Positions 1 to 8,456 of a stretch of 64,000 bases of DNA are shown here, piece by piece. Origin of the DNA: Streptococcus pneumoniae (GTDB lineage: Bacteria > Bacillota > Bacilli > Lactobacillales > Streptococcaceae); NCBI RefSeq assembly GCF_001457635.1, contig NZ_LN831051.1, forward strand, positions 1,488,001-1,552,000, written 5' to 3'. The notes beneath the pieces were generated by a model. The model worked only from the letters and a program-made list of their open reading frames with translations, searched no databases and was not told the DNA's origin. Made by a program: the position numbers and the translations under genes. Positions within the stretch are counted from its first letter, which is position 1. Each line of letters begins with the position of its first letter.

Positions 1-396
1 GTAATAAATGGTGTTCCCTTTGAACGTTTTCGTGGAGACGGGCTAACAGTTTCGACACCGACTGGTAGTACTGCCTATAACAAGTCTCTTGGCGGTGCTG
101 TTTTACACCCTACCATTGAAGCTTTGCAATTAACGGAAATTGCCAGCCTTAATAATCGTGTTTATCGAACACTGGGCTCTTCCATTATTGTGCCTAAGAA
201 GGATAAGATTGAACTTATTCCAACAAGAAACGATTATCATACTATTTCGGTTGACAATAGCGTTTATTCTTTCCGTAATATTGAGCGTATTGAGTATCAA
301 ATCGACCATCATAAGATTCACTTTGTCGCGACTCCTAGCCATACCAGTTTCTGGAACCGTGTTAAGGATGCCTTTATCGGTGAGGTGGATGAATGA
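1..396 (+). CDS. nadK: NAD kinase, C-terminal part (start lies outside the window)
   Basis: The frame is open from base 1 and ends in TGA at 394-396. It encodes the C-terminal half of an ATP-NAD kinase, the cytosolic enzyme that makes NADP from NAD. The family signature is visible at the start of the window: [21 protein letters not shown], the glycine/threonine-rich nucleotide-binding segment, followed by a LGSSIIVP strand typical of the C-terminal beta-sandwich. The stop overlaps the ATG of the next gene (ATGA), so the two are translationally coupled in one operon, as is common for nadK-rluD pairs in Firmicutes. The identification is confident; the N-terminus cannot be assessed. Confidence 0.93.
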
Positions 397-1289
397 GGTT
401 TGAATTTATCGCAGATGAACATGTCAAGGTTAAGACCTTTTTAAAAAAGCACGAGGTTTCTAAGGGATTGCTGGCTAAGATTAAGTTTCGAGGTGGAGCT
501 ATTCTGGTCAATAATCAACCGCAAAATGCAACGTATCTATTGGACGTTGGAGACTACGTTACCATTTACATTCCCGCTGAGGAAGGCTTTGAAACCTTGG
601 AGGCTATTGAGCATCCATTAGATATTCTCTATGAGGATGACCACTTTCTAGTCTTGAATAAACCCTATGGAGTGGCTTCTATTCCTAGTGTCAATCACTC
701 TAACACCATTGCCAATTTTATCAAGGGTTACTATGTCAAGCAAAATTATGAAAATCAGCAGGTTCACATTGTTACCAGACTAGATAGGGACACTTCTGGC
801 TTGATGCTCTTTGCCAAGCACGGTTATGCCCATGCACGATTAGACAAGCAGTTGCAGAAGAAATCTATCGAGAAACGCTACTTTGCTTTGGTTAAGGGAG
901 ATGGACATTTGGAGCCAGAAGGGGAAATTATTGCTCCGATTGCGCGTGATGAAGATTCCATTATTACCAGACGAGTGGCTAAAGGCGGAAAGTATGCCCA
1001 TACTTCATACAAGATTGTAGCTTCTTATGGAAATATTCACTTGGTCTATATTCACCTGCACACTGGTCGAACCCATCAAATCCGAGTCCATTTTTCTCAT
1101 ATCGGTTTTCCTTTGCTGGGAGATGATTTGTATGGTGGTAGTCTGGAAGATGGTATTCAACGTCAGGCTCTGCATTGCCATTACCTATCCTTTTATCATC
1201 CATTTTTAGAGCAAGACTTGCAGTTAGAAAGTCCCTTGCCGGATGATTTCAGTAACCTTATTACCCAGTTATCAACTAATACTCTATAA
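393..1289 (+). CDS. RluD-family ribosomal RNA pseudouridine synthase
   Basis: This is a 298-residue RluA/RluD-family pseudouridine synthase, which isomerises uridine in structured RNA. Residues 1-60 resemble a short S4-like RNA-binding region. The catalytic core follows with LNKPYGV (about 89-95) and the motif RLDRDTSG, where D131 is the expected nucleophile. [10 protein letters not shown] and GDDLYGG further on are also family motifs. It starts at an ATG overlapping the nadK stop, with no need for its own promoter. Which RNA position is modified cannot be told from sequence; several paralogues are usual in these bacteria. Confidence 0.9.
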
Positions 1290-1303
1290 AAACTGTCTCA
1301 GAG

Positions 1304-1331
1304 TATAATTATTATCTTAAAGGAGAAAACT
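1304..1331 (+). promoter_or_regulatory. Candidate -10 box and ribosome-binding site for pta
   Basis: A perfect TATAAT lies at 1304-1309, about 23 nt before the ATG, and an AAAGGAG ribosome-binding site starts near 1319. This suggests pta has its own promoter in addition to any read-through from the upstream pair. No clear -35 box is visible. Confidence 0.5.
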
Positions 1332-1332
1332 C

Positions 1333-2307
1333 ATGGAAGTTTTTGAAAGTCTCAAAGCCAACCTTGTTGGTAAAAATGCTCGTATCGTTCTCCCTGAAGG
1401 GGAAGAGCCTCGTATTCTTCAAGCAACAAAACGCTTAGTAAAAGAAACAGAAGTGATTCCTGTTTTGCTTGGAAATCCTGAAAAAATTAAAATTTATCTT
1501 GAAATTGAAGGAATCATGGATGGTTATGAGGTCATCGACCCTCAACATTATCCTCAATTTGAAGAAATGGTTTCTGCCTTGGTGGAGCGTCGCAAGGGCA
1601 AAATGACTGAAGAAGATGTACGCAAGGTTTTGGTTGAAGATGTCAACTACTTTGGTGTGATGTTGGTTTACTTGGGCTTGGTTGATGGAATGGTGTCAGG
1701 AGCGATTCACTCAACAGCTTCAACAGTTCGTCCAGCTCTACAAATCATCAAAACTCGTCCAAATGTAACTCGTACTTCAGGAGCCTTCCTCATGGTTCGT
1801 GGTACGGAACGTTACCTATTTGGAGACTGTGCCATTAACATCAATCCAGATGCAGAAGCCTTGGCTGAAATTGCCATCAACTCAGCAATCACAGCTAAGA
1901 TGTTTGGCATCGAACCTAAAATTGCCATGTTGAGCTATTCTACTAAAGGTTCAGGGTTTGGTGAAAGCGTTGATAAGGTCGTTGAAGCAACTAAAATTGC
2001 TCACGACTTGCGTCCTGACCTTGAAATCGATGGTGAGTTGCAATTTGATGCAGCCTTTGTTCCTGAAACTGCAGCTCTGAAAGCTCCTGGAAGTACGGTA
2101 GCTGGTCAAGCAAATGTCTTCATCTTCCCAGGTATCGAGGCCGGAAATATCGGTTACAAGATGGCTGAACGCCTGGGTGGCTTTGCGGCTGTAGGACCTG
2201 TTTTGCAAGGTTTAAACAAGCCAGTTAATGATCTTTCTCGTGGATGTAATGCAGATGATGTTTACAAGTTGACCCTCATCACAGCAGCTCAAGCAGTTCA
2301 TCAATAG
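1333..2307 (+). CDS. pta: Phosphate acetyltransferase (phosphotransacetylase)
   Basis: The 324-residue protein is a full-length single-domain Pta, which interconverts acetyl-CoA and acetyl phosphate; with acetate kinase it gives ATP and sets the acetyl-phosphate pool. Seen in the sequence: NARIVLPEGEEPR near the start, VDGMVSGAIHSTASTVRPALQIIKT (about 114-140), LMVRG..YLFGDCAININP and the C-terminal ANVFIFPGIEAGNIGYKM, all hallmark blocks of the family. It lacks the N-terminal regulatory domains of the long enterobacterial form, as expected for Gram-positives. It is followed by noncoding DNA and an IS relic, so it ends its transcription unit. Confidence 0.95.
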   Translation: MEVFESLKANLVGKNARIVLPEGEEPRILQATKRLVKETEVIPVLLGNPEKIKIYLEIEGIMDGYEVIDPQHYPQFEEMVSALVERRKGKMTEEDVRKVLVEDVNYFGVMLVYLGLVDGMVSGAIHSTASTVRPALQIIKTRPNVTRTSGAFLMVRGTERYLFGDCAININPDAEALAEIAINSAITAKMFGIEPKIAMLSYSTKGSGFGESVDKVVEATKIAHDLRPDLEIDGELQFDAAFVPETAALKAPGSTVAGQANVFIFPGIEAGNIGYKMAERLGGFAAVGPVLQGLNKPVNDLSRGCNADDVYKLTLITAAQAVHQ

Positions 2308-2539
2308 TGAAAACTATAAAGCGATATACTATGCTATACTGTAGTTATGAAACTATGTACGAAAAGCACTGCCATTAATTCCTGAGAACTAAATTACTGA
2401 TTGGTGTCAAAAAGGAAAACTTCCAAGCGATGATATCCTGTCTATACACGACCTATAGAAATCTGTAATATGTATGTCCGTAAAACGATAATTTCCCTTT
2501 TTGATTTTAAATGAGTATGAAAAGAGAATTTTTTCATGA

Positions 2540-2589
2540 GAAAACGCATAATATTAAGTGTCTTGACACCTGCTATTATGCGTTTTCTG
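2540..2589. terminator. Inverted repeat, probable terminator, abutting the IS left end
   Basis: A perfect 15-bp inverted repeat (arms 2540-2554 and 2575-2589, arm AGAAAACGCATAATA) encloses a 20-nt loop. It lies downstream of pta and ends exactly where the IS1167-like terminal repeat begins. The arms end in A/T runs, so it could terminate in either direction. A similar half-arm (ATACTATGCGTTTTTT) occurs just beyond the other end of the IS, around 3844. Confidence 0.55.
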
Positions 2590-2622
2590 GCTCTTTGTCA
2601 ACTGTAGTGGGTTGAAGAAAAG

Positions 2623-3700
2623 CTAAGCTCGAGAAAGGACAAATTTTGTCCTTTCTTTTTTGATATTCAGAGCGGTAAAAATCCGTTTTTTGAAGTTTTC
2701 AAAGTTCCGAAAACCAAAGGCATTGCGCTTGATAAGTTTGATGAGATTATTGGTCGCTTCCAATTTGGCGTTTGAATAGGGTAGTTGAAGGGCGTTGACG
2801 ATTTTCTCTTTGTCCTTTAGAAAGGTTTTAAAGACAGTCTGAAAAAGAGGATGAACCTGCTTTAGATTGTCCTCAATGAGTCCGAAAAATTTCTCCGGTT
2901 CCTTATTCTGAAAGTGAAACAGCAAGAGTTGATAGAGCTGATAGTGATGTTTCAAGTCTTGTGAATAGCTCAAAAGCTTGTCTAAAATCTCTTTATTGGT
3001 TAAATGCATACGAAAAGTAGGACGATAAAATCGCTTATCACTCAGTTTACGGCTATCCTGTTGAATGAGTTTCCAGTAGCGCTTGATAGCCTTGTATTCA
3101 TGGGATTTCGGATGATGGCTTGTGTTCTGCTCTCAAGAACAGTTATGATATTGAGCTTATCAAAGTCCTGAGCAATAAAGCTCATCTCCATCTCCCGATT
3201 GAAACAGTCACTCCCCGGACTGTTTCAACGTCCCAAGACATAATCTCAGGAAGACGCGAAAAATCATGCTCAAAGTGAAAATCATTGAGCTTACGAATAA
3301 CAGTTGAAGTTGAGATGGAAAGCTGATGGGCAATATCAGTCATAGAAATCTTTTCAATTAACTTTTGAGCAATCTTTTGGTTGATGATACGAGGGATTTG
3401 GTGATTCTTCTTGACGATAGAAGTTTCAGCGACCATCATTTTTGAACAGTGATAGCACTTGAATCGACGCTTTCTAAGGAGGATTCTAGTAGGCATACCA
3501 GTTGTCTCAAGGTAAGGAATCTTAGACGGTTTTTGAAAGTCATATTTCTTCATTTGACTTCCGCACTCAGGGCAAGATGGGGCGTCGTAGTCCAGTTTGG
3601 CGATGATTTCCTTGTGTGTATCCTTATTGATGATGTCTAAAATCTGGATATTAGGGTCTTTAATGTCTAGTAATTTTGTGATAAAATGTAATTGTCCCAT
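2623..3700 (-). pseudogene. ISL3-family (IS1167) transposase, broken into two frames
   Basis: The N-terminal piece (3182-3700) has the ISL3 zinc-ribbon/HTH start: CPECGS with CYHC, then a helix-turn-helix around ISMTDIAHQLSIST. The C-terminal piece (2623-3009, open further upstream) holds the end of the DDE domain, ANNLIKLIKRNAFGFRNFENF. Between them the sequence after MSWD is replaced by a foreign palindromic stretch. Reading resumes with MSFIAQDFDKL in a different frame, then a junction (IIRN to KSHEYKAI, around 3100) shows that roughly 70 residues of a normal ISL3 transposase are missing. The deletion may have used a short CGAAA homology. It cannot be active. Confidence 0.9.
3199..3228. 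repeat. Palindrome inside the transposase relic
   Basis: Arms TTGAAACAGTC (3199-3209) and GACTGTTTCAA (3218-3228) form a perfect 11-bp inverted repeat with an 8-nt GC-rich spacer. The stretch takes the place of residues (DEYAFTKGK in the usual family sequence, from memory) that should follow MSWD in the transposase. It therefore looks inserted or substituted rather than native to the IS. Confidence 0.6.
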
Positions 3701-3918
3701 ATGAATCTTTCTAATGAGTTGTTTGGTCGCTTTTCATTATAGATCTTATGGGATTTTTTTCTACAATAAAATAGGCTCCATAATATCTATAGTGGATTTA
3801 CCCACTACAAATATTATAGAGCCCAAAGTTTTAGGTTGCTTGATACTATGCGTTTTTTATAATTTTTGCACCTTTCTTAGCCTTTGTTATCGACAAGTAT
3901 TGTTCTAGCTCCTTGTTT

Positions 3919-4218
3919 TTAGAATGGCAATTTCCCAGCGAAAGCACCCAGTTTTTTCTTAGTAGTTTCATCGATTTGTTCAAGAGCAGAGTTGATGGCT
4001 TGAACGGTCATATCAGAAAGAGTCTCAAGGTCCTCTGGGTCAACGACAGCTGGATTGAAATCAATGCTGACAACTTTCTTATCGCCAGTTAAGGTCGCTT
4101 GGACAAGATCTTGAGCAGATTTGCCAACAAATTGCATAGCAGCAAGTTCAGCTTGGCTTTGTTCCATTTGTTTTTGAAGTTTTTGTGCTTGACGCATCAT
4201 GTTTTGCATGTTCATCAT
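3919..4218 (-). CDS. YbaB/EbfC family nucleoid-associated protein
   Basis: This 99-residue protein is of the usual YbaB/EbfC length. It begins with the Met/Gln-rich helix [19 protein letters not shown] and has the core block [30 protein letters not shown]. The family forms dimeric tweezers that bind DNA. In many bacteria the gene lies by dnaX and recR, but here it stands alone facing the IS relic. Either of the first two ATG codons could be the start; an AAAGGAAC ribosome-binding site lies upstream. A divergent AT-rich region separates it from the next gene. Confidence 0.9.
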
Positions 4219-4631
4219 AAGATTTCTAAAGTTCCTTTCATCTCAAGGGGATAATCCTTGTTGTTAACAAGTGCCTGATTTTCTCTCCTAATTGTTATTA
4301 GTAGCATAGCCATCAAGCCCAGGTATTGATTTTATTATACCATTTTTTTAAGACATAGTCTTTTATTGGTGAGAGTTATTTATGTCAAGGAGTGATTAGA
4401 AATAAATTAAAATAATGATTTTTGCTAAGAGGGGCTCTATTCTAGTTTCATGGAAATGATTTTACTAAAGGTTCGTATGCTTTGTTTGCAAACATGTTAC
4501 CTCTATCTATTTTTGGATAAATAGTTGTCTATTATTATTTTTATGCTAATAGTAAAATCTAAATGGTAGTCTACGATTTTTTAGAAAGAAATGGTACAAT
4601 ATTTCTAAGAGAAAATACAATGGGAGGGAAA
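4219..4631. other. AT-rich intergenic region with a promoter
   Basis: This stretch of about 410 bases between ybaB and the yoaK-like gene holds no convincing gene. It contains the leader of ybaB (minus strand) and, at 4595-4600, a TACAAT box preceded by TG, the likely -10 for the downstream gene. A GGGAGGGAA ribosome-binding site lies at 4622-4630. I see no BOX or RUP repeat here. Confidence 0.5.
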
Positions 4632-5287
4632 ATGAGGTTATTACCTATAAGAAAAATATCACGTCAGTCTAAAAGGTTAGCACTTTTTTGACATTTTGTG
4701 CTGGATATGTGGATGCTTACACTTTTATTGTTCGAGGGAATACCCTTGTAGCTGGACAAGCTGGAAATGTTGTCTTTCTTTCGGTAGAGCTAATACAAAA
4801 TAATGTTTCGGATGTTAGGGATAAGCTTTTAACCTTAATAACGTTTATAATGGGAGTCTTTTTATTAACGATTTATAAGGAAAAATTGAGAATTGTGAAA
4901 AAACCTATTCTGTCCTTGATTCCTTTAGCAATCCTATCAATAATTATTGGTTTTGTGCCACAAACTGTAGATAATATCTATCTAGTGCAGCCCTTGGCCT
5001 TCTGTATGGGACTGGTGACAACTGCTTTTGGTGAGGTTTCGGGTATTGCCTACAATAATGCCTTTATGACAGGGAATATCAAACGAACAATGCTAGCTTT
5101 TGGAGATTATTTCCGAACTAAGCACACTCCTTTTTTGCGTGAAGGGTTCATATTTGTTAGCCTGTTTAGTAGTTTTGTCCTTGGCGTTGTCTTTTCAGCC
5201 TATTTGACGATTTTCTATCATGAAAAGACCATTCTTGGTGTTCCTATTATGATGAGCATTTTTTATCTCAGTATGCTTTTTGCCTAG
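4632..5287 (+). pseudogene. YoaK-family (DUF1275) membrane protein, frameshifted in a T run
   Basis: From the ATG at 4632 (ribosome-binding site GGGAGGGAA) the frame reads MRLLPIRKISRQSKRLALF and stops at TGA 4689-4691. The rest of the protein (TFCAGYVDAYTFIVRG and onward) lies in the neighbouring frame from 4688 to 5287. One extra T in the T6 run at 4684-4689 would join both parts into about 219 residues with five to six hydrophobic segments, the normal YoaK/DUF1275 layout. The lesion sits in a homopolymer, so it could be a phase-variable slip, a sequencing error or true decay. The function of the family is unknown. Confidence 0.8.
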
Positions 5288-5333
5288 TGGCAGAAAAAAG
5301 TAAAAGAAAAAGCTTGATTTTAGGTGTTATTAC

Positions 5334-5362
5334 TTGTAAGAAAATAGGAGATATGCTATACT
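5334..5362 (+). promoter_or_regulatory. Promoter of the rplU operon
   Basis: An extended -10 TGCTATACT (5354-5362) has a TTGTAA-like -35 at 5334-5339 with 17-bp spacing. It drives the L21 leader and the rplU-prp-rpmA operon. Confidence 0.65.
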
Positions 5363-5369
5363 TGAAGAG

Positions 5370-5500
5370 TTGACTATGCACGATCCTGTGCAACCGCACG
5401 AACATCGTTGCTTGATTATTCAAGTTTAAGTGGTTTGTCCCACGATGCTAGGCGAGTCTTCACAAAAAATCGGGGAAACCCATAAAAATCATAGGAGGTG
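5370..5500 (+). ncRNA. Ribosomal protein L21 leader RNA
   Basis: The roughly 130-nt untranslated segment between the promoter and rplU has the expected position and pairing potential of the Firmicute L21 leader. There is a TGCACGATCCTGTGCA hairpin near 5377, complementary segments around CAAGTTTAAG/TTGATTATTC, and a GGCGAGTCTTC block before the ribosome-binding site. Such leaders let L21 repress its own operon. The assignment rests on position and hairpins, not on a covariance-model search. Confidence 0.65.
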
Positions 5501-5504
5501 CATA

Positions 5505-5819
5505 ATGAGCACATACGCAATTATCAAAACTGGCGGAAAACAAGTTAAAGTTGAAGTTGGTCAAGCAGTTTACATTGAAAAATTGAACGTTGAAGCTGGT
5601 CAAGAAGTTACTTTTAACGAAGTTGTTCTTGTTGGTGGTGAAAACACTGTTGTCGGAACTCCACTTGTTGCTGGAGCTACTGTAGTTGGAACTGTTGAAA
5701 AACAAGGAAAACAAAAGAAAGTTGTTACTTACAAGTACAAACCTAAAAAAGGTAGCCACCGTAAACAAGGTCACCGTCAACCATATACAAAAGTTGTCAT
5801 CAACGCAATTAACGCTTAA
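5505..5819 (+). CDS. rplU: 50S ribosomal protein L21
   Basis: The 104-residue protein starts at ATG 5505 behind AGGAGGTG. An upstream in-frame extension lies in the leader RNA and is rejected as coding. The sequence [20 protein letters not shown] and the basic C-terminus ([21 protein letters not shown]) are diagnostic of bL21. It is the first gene of rplU-prp-rpmA. Codon use is strongly biased to GTT, GAA and AAA, as for a highly expressed gene. Confidence 0.97.
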
Positions 5820-5825
5820 TTTTAA

Positions 5826-6179
<354 letters not shown>

Positions 6180-6195
6180 CACGGAGGAAAACATT

Positions 6196-6489
6196 ATGTT
6201 AAAAATGACTCTTAACAACTTGCAACTTTTCGCCCACAAAAAAGGTGGAGGTTCTACATCAAACGGACGTGATTCACAAGCAAAACGTCTTGGAGCTAAA
6301 GCAGCTGACGGACAAACTGTAACAGGTGGATCAATCCTTTACCGTCAACGTGGTACACACATCTATCCAGGTGTAAACGTTGGTCGTGGTGGAGACGATA
6401 CTTTGTTCGCTAAAGTTGAAGGCGTAGTACGCTTTGAACGTAAAGGACGCGATAAAAAACAAGTTTCTGTTTACCCAATCGCTAAATAA
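6196..6489 (+). CDS. rpmA: 50S ribosomal protein L27 with a Prp-cleavable N-terminal extension
   Basis: The 97-residue protein contains [21 protein letters not shown], the N-terminus of mature bL27 that reaches the peptidyl-transferase centre. It is preceded by a 12-residue extension, [12 protein letters not shown]. By analogy with other Firmicutes Prp should cut between F12 and A13. The ribosome-binding site is GGAGG. The stop codon merges with a hairpin in the 3' untranslated region that is shared with eno. Confidence 0.97.
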   Translation: MLKMTLNNLQLFAHKKGGGSTSNGRDSQAKRLGAKAADGQTVTGGSILYRQRGTHIYPGVNVGRGGDDTLFAKVEGVVRFERKGRDKKQVSVYPIAK

Positions 6490-6594
6490 AAAGGTCCATT
6501 GAACCTTTTATCCCGAACCTTGAAATGTAAAGGTGAGGAAGCTAGAAACAGCTTAAAATAAGGCTTTCCGAGTTTTCGGAGAGCCTGTTTTTTT
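6487..6594 (+). terminator. rpmA 3' region: stop-proximal hairpin, conserved block, terminator
   Basis: Right at the stop codon lies a hairpin AAAGGT/ACCTTT, then the block TTTTATCCCGAACC and TGAAAT. A strong Rho-independent terminator follows: AGGCTTTCCGA / TCGGAGAGCCT at 6561-6585 with a T run. The order of hairpin, ATCCCGAACC block and terminator recurs after eno (see findings). Confidence 0.8.
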
Positions 6595-6621
6595 GTTTTG
6601 ATATCCATACTTTTTAATATG

Positions 6622-6817
6622 TATAGTGGATTGATACTCTTCGAAAATCAAATTCAAACCACGTCAGTTTCACCTTGCCGTACTCAAGTACAGCCTGCGG
6701 CTAACTTCCTAGTTTGCACTTTAATTTTCATTGAGTATGAATCTGGAATAGAACACTGTTAAAAATTGATATGAGTTTCCTACTCGATTTCTTCAGATTT
6801 TATTTCAATTGACTATA
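6622..6817 (+). repeat. RUP element interrupted by a BOX element
   Basis: The left part TATAGTGGATTGA (6622-6634) and the right part ATCTGGAATAGAACACTG...TTTCAATTGACTATA (from about 6741 to 6817) together make a RUP-like repeat of about 91 bp with TATA ends. The BOX element sits between them. RUPs are about 107-bp non-autonomous elements thought to be moved by the IS630-Spn1 transposase. This copy is degenerate. Confidence 0.75.
6634..6738 (-). repeat. BOX element (boxA-boxC, no boxB), nested in RUP
   Basis: Read on the minus strand it begins ATACTCAATGAAAAT (boxA) and ends with GACGTGGTTTGAATTTG and TTTTCGAAGAGTAT (boxC). No boxB module separates them. Its ends ATACTC/GAGTAT lie inside a RUP, so the BOX arrived later. 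A TGA trinucleotide flanks both sides, a possible short target duplication. Confidence 0.85.
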
Positions 6818-6976
6818 AGAACTGCTATCTGGTTTCAAATATTGGCTTGTCGTCCCTTCACTTGTCTGAATGGTTTGAGCCGTTCCTTCTGATAAGGGAA
6901 AAGATATTCTTTAGCTGAAACGGTCTGAGAATCCAAGCTAACAGATGGAGAGAAAAATAGCCCAGTCTGAAGCACA

Positions 6977-7263
6977 CTAGATGGGAGTTGTTGGAAAGCA
7001 GTCATCTAGTTTTTCTTTGCTGTTTTGGCTTTTTTCTTTGTCATCAGGGAAAGTGACTTGCTTCAAATCAGGGAGTTTAGGAAATTCTTCAAACATCTTG
7101 CCCAAGTTGTCTCATTTTGTAAATTTTACAGCCATAGGTGTACCTCGATTCTAAATTCTACCTTTTCGGCACCAATTAGTAATTTAAAGTTCTCAGGAGT
7201 TAGTTGCATTGCTTTTTCATACATAACATAGTATGACACTTTATGGTTACCGAACAAGTCTAA
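6977..7263 (-). pseudogene. Gene debris, two overlapping broken frames of unknown identity
   Basis: On the minus strand an open frame (7126-7263) reads LDLFGNHKVSYYVMYEKAMQ and continues LTPENFKLLIGAEKVEF. It runs into a second small frame starting ATG at 7135-7133 behind GAGGT, reading MAVKFTK, a TGA stop, then DNLGKMFEEFPKLPDLKQVT and ending at 6977. The acidic, lysine-rich character and the ribosome-binding site suggest remains of real genes rather than chance. I do not recognise the family. The remaining bases from 6818 to 6976 and 7264 to 7420 show nothing clear. Confidence 0.35.
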
Positions 7264-7426
7264 TCACTCCTTGCAAAATTTTGAAGATGTCCTACAAGTT
7301 TTTGAGAAGAATATTGCAAAGTTCATAGTTAAGCAACGATAGAATAAAGTGCTTTTTGAAAACAGGTACACTTCATGTGAAAAAAACAACATTTCAGATT
7401 TTCTGTTCCAGAAATAGCTATCGCTA

Positions 7427-7435
7427 TGATATAAT
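7427..7435 (+). promoter_or_regulatory. Extended -10 (TGATATAAT) of ribF, 6 nt before the ATG
   Basis: TGATATAAT at 7427-7435 is followed by ATTATT-type sequence and the ATG at 7442, only 6 nt later. The normal start of transcription (about 7 nt after the -10) falls on the ATG itself. There is no Shine-Dalgarno sequence. A leaderless mRNA is inferred. Confidence 0.6.
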
Positions 7436-7441
7436 TATTTT

Positions 7442-8359
7442 ATGATTATTACTATTCCTATAAAAAACCAAAAAGATATTGGCACACCATCTGATTCAGT
7501 CGTTGTTCTCGGCTATTTTGATGGCATACATAAGGGGCATCAAGAATTATTTCGTGTTGCCAACAAGGCTGCGAGAAAGGATTTATTACCTATCGTCGTT
7601 ATGACCTTTAATGAATCTCCAAAGATCGCTTTAGAGCCTTATCATCCGGATTTGTTTTTGCATATTTTGAACCCTGCTGAACGTGAAAGAAAATTAAAGC
7701 GCGAAGGTGTAGAAGAATTATATCTCCTTGATTTTAGTAGTCAATTCGCTAGTCTCACTGCACAAGAATTCTTTGCAACTTATATCAAGGCTATGAATGC
7801 CAAAATTATTGTTGCAGGTTTTGATTATACATTTGGTTCTGACAAAAAAACAGCAGAAGATTTAAAGGATTACTTTGATGGAGAAGTTATCATTGTTCCA
7901 CCTGTAGAAGATGAGAAAGGAAAGATTAGTTCAACTCGTATCCGTCAAGCTATTTTAGATGGAAATGTGAAAGAAGCAGGAAAACTTTTGGGGGCACCGC
8001 TTCCATCAAGAGGTATGGTGGTTCATGGTAATGCTCGTGGTCGTACAATTGGTTATCCGACAGCGAATTTAGTGCTTTTAGACCGTACTTATATGCCAGC
8101 AGATGGCGTTTATGTCGTTGATGTTGAGATTCAAAGACAGAAGTATCGTGCTATGGCTAGTGTCGGGAAAAATGTGACCTTTGATGGAGAAGAAGCACGT
8201 TTTGAAGTCAATATTTTTGATTTTAATCAAGATATTTATGGGGAAACCGTCATGGTTTATTGGCTTGATCGCATTCGTGATATGACCAAATTTGACTCAG
8301 TTGACCAATTAGTGGATCAGTTAAAGGCTGATGAAGAAGTAACTCGGAATTGGTCTTAA
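7442..8359 (+). CDS. ribF: Bifunctional riboflavin kinase / FAD synthetase
   Basis: This 305-residue protein makes FMN and FAD from riboflavin in the cytosol. The N-terminal nucleotidyltransferase shows GYFDGIHKGHQEL (about 24-36, the GxHxGH-type nucleotide motif) and SSTRIRQAILDG (ISSTxxR). The C-terminal flavokinase starts near residue 185 with GRTIGYPTANL (about 200-210). The length is normal. It begins at the ATG 6 nt after an extended -10 and has no ribosome-binding site. It is followed by a terminator shared with the convergent yitT-like gene. Confidence 0.96.
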   Translation: MIITIPIKNQKDIGTPSDSVVVLGYFDGIHKGHQELFRVANKAARKDLLPIVVMTFNESPKIALEPYHPDLFLHILNPAERERKLKREGVEELYLLDFSSQFASLTAQEFFATYIKAMNAKIIVAGFDYTFGSDKKTAEDLKDYFDGEVIIVPPVEDEKGKISSTRIRQAILDGNVKEAGKLLGAPLPSRGMVVHGNARGRTIGYPTANLVLLDRTYMPADGVYVVDVEIQRQKYRAMASVGKNVTFDGEEARFEVNIFDFNQDIYGETVMVYWLDRIRDMTKFDSVDQLVDQLKADEEVTRNWS

Positions 8360-8378
8360 GAGCTTGAGTAAATAAAAC

Positions 8379-8456
8379 AAAAAAGAGGTTGTCTGTAACC
8401 CAAAAGATAGATGATTTAGTCTAACTTTTGAGGTCACGACATTACCTCTTTTTATT
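8379..8456. terminator. Bidirectional terminator between ribF and the yitT-like gene
   Basis: AAAAAGAGGT (8381-8390) and ACCTCTTTTT (from about 8446) are complementary and flank a partly self-complementary loop (AAAAGATAGATGATTTAGTC). Both strands end in T runs. The right arm overlaps the end of the convergent gene. Confidence 0.65.

Larger units (their letters stand above)
2590..3823 (-). mobile_element. IS1167-like (ISL3 family) insertion sequence relic
   Basis: The ends are related terminal inverted repeats: GGCTCTTTGTCAACTGTAG at 2590 and, on the other strand, GGCTCTATAATATTTGTAG ending at 3823. The right end also carries a 50-bp imperfect palindrome (3774-3823). The transposase on the minus strand is destroyed. 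I see no clear target-site duplication: flanks CGTTTTCT and CAAAGTTT differ. At about 1.23 kb it is shorter than an intact element, in keeping with the internal deletion. Confidence 0.85.

Noticed and set aside
3714-3908. Small plus-strand open frame at the IS right end
   Set aside because: It runs through the IS terminal palindrome and terminator-like sequence and has no ribosome-binding site.
4684-4691. Programmed -1 frameshift signal in the yoaK-like gene
   Set aside because: The T run does not present the X XXY YYZ heptamer in the correct frame, and there is no clear downstream structure; a slip or mutation is simpler.
5430-5504. N-terminal extension of L21
   Set aside because: This segment lies in the L21 leader RNA; AGGAGGTG and the conserved [13 protein letters not shown] start support ATG 5505.
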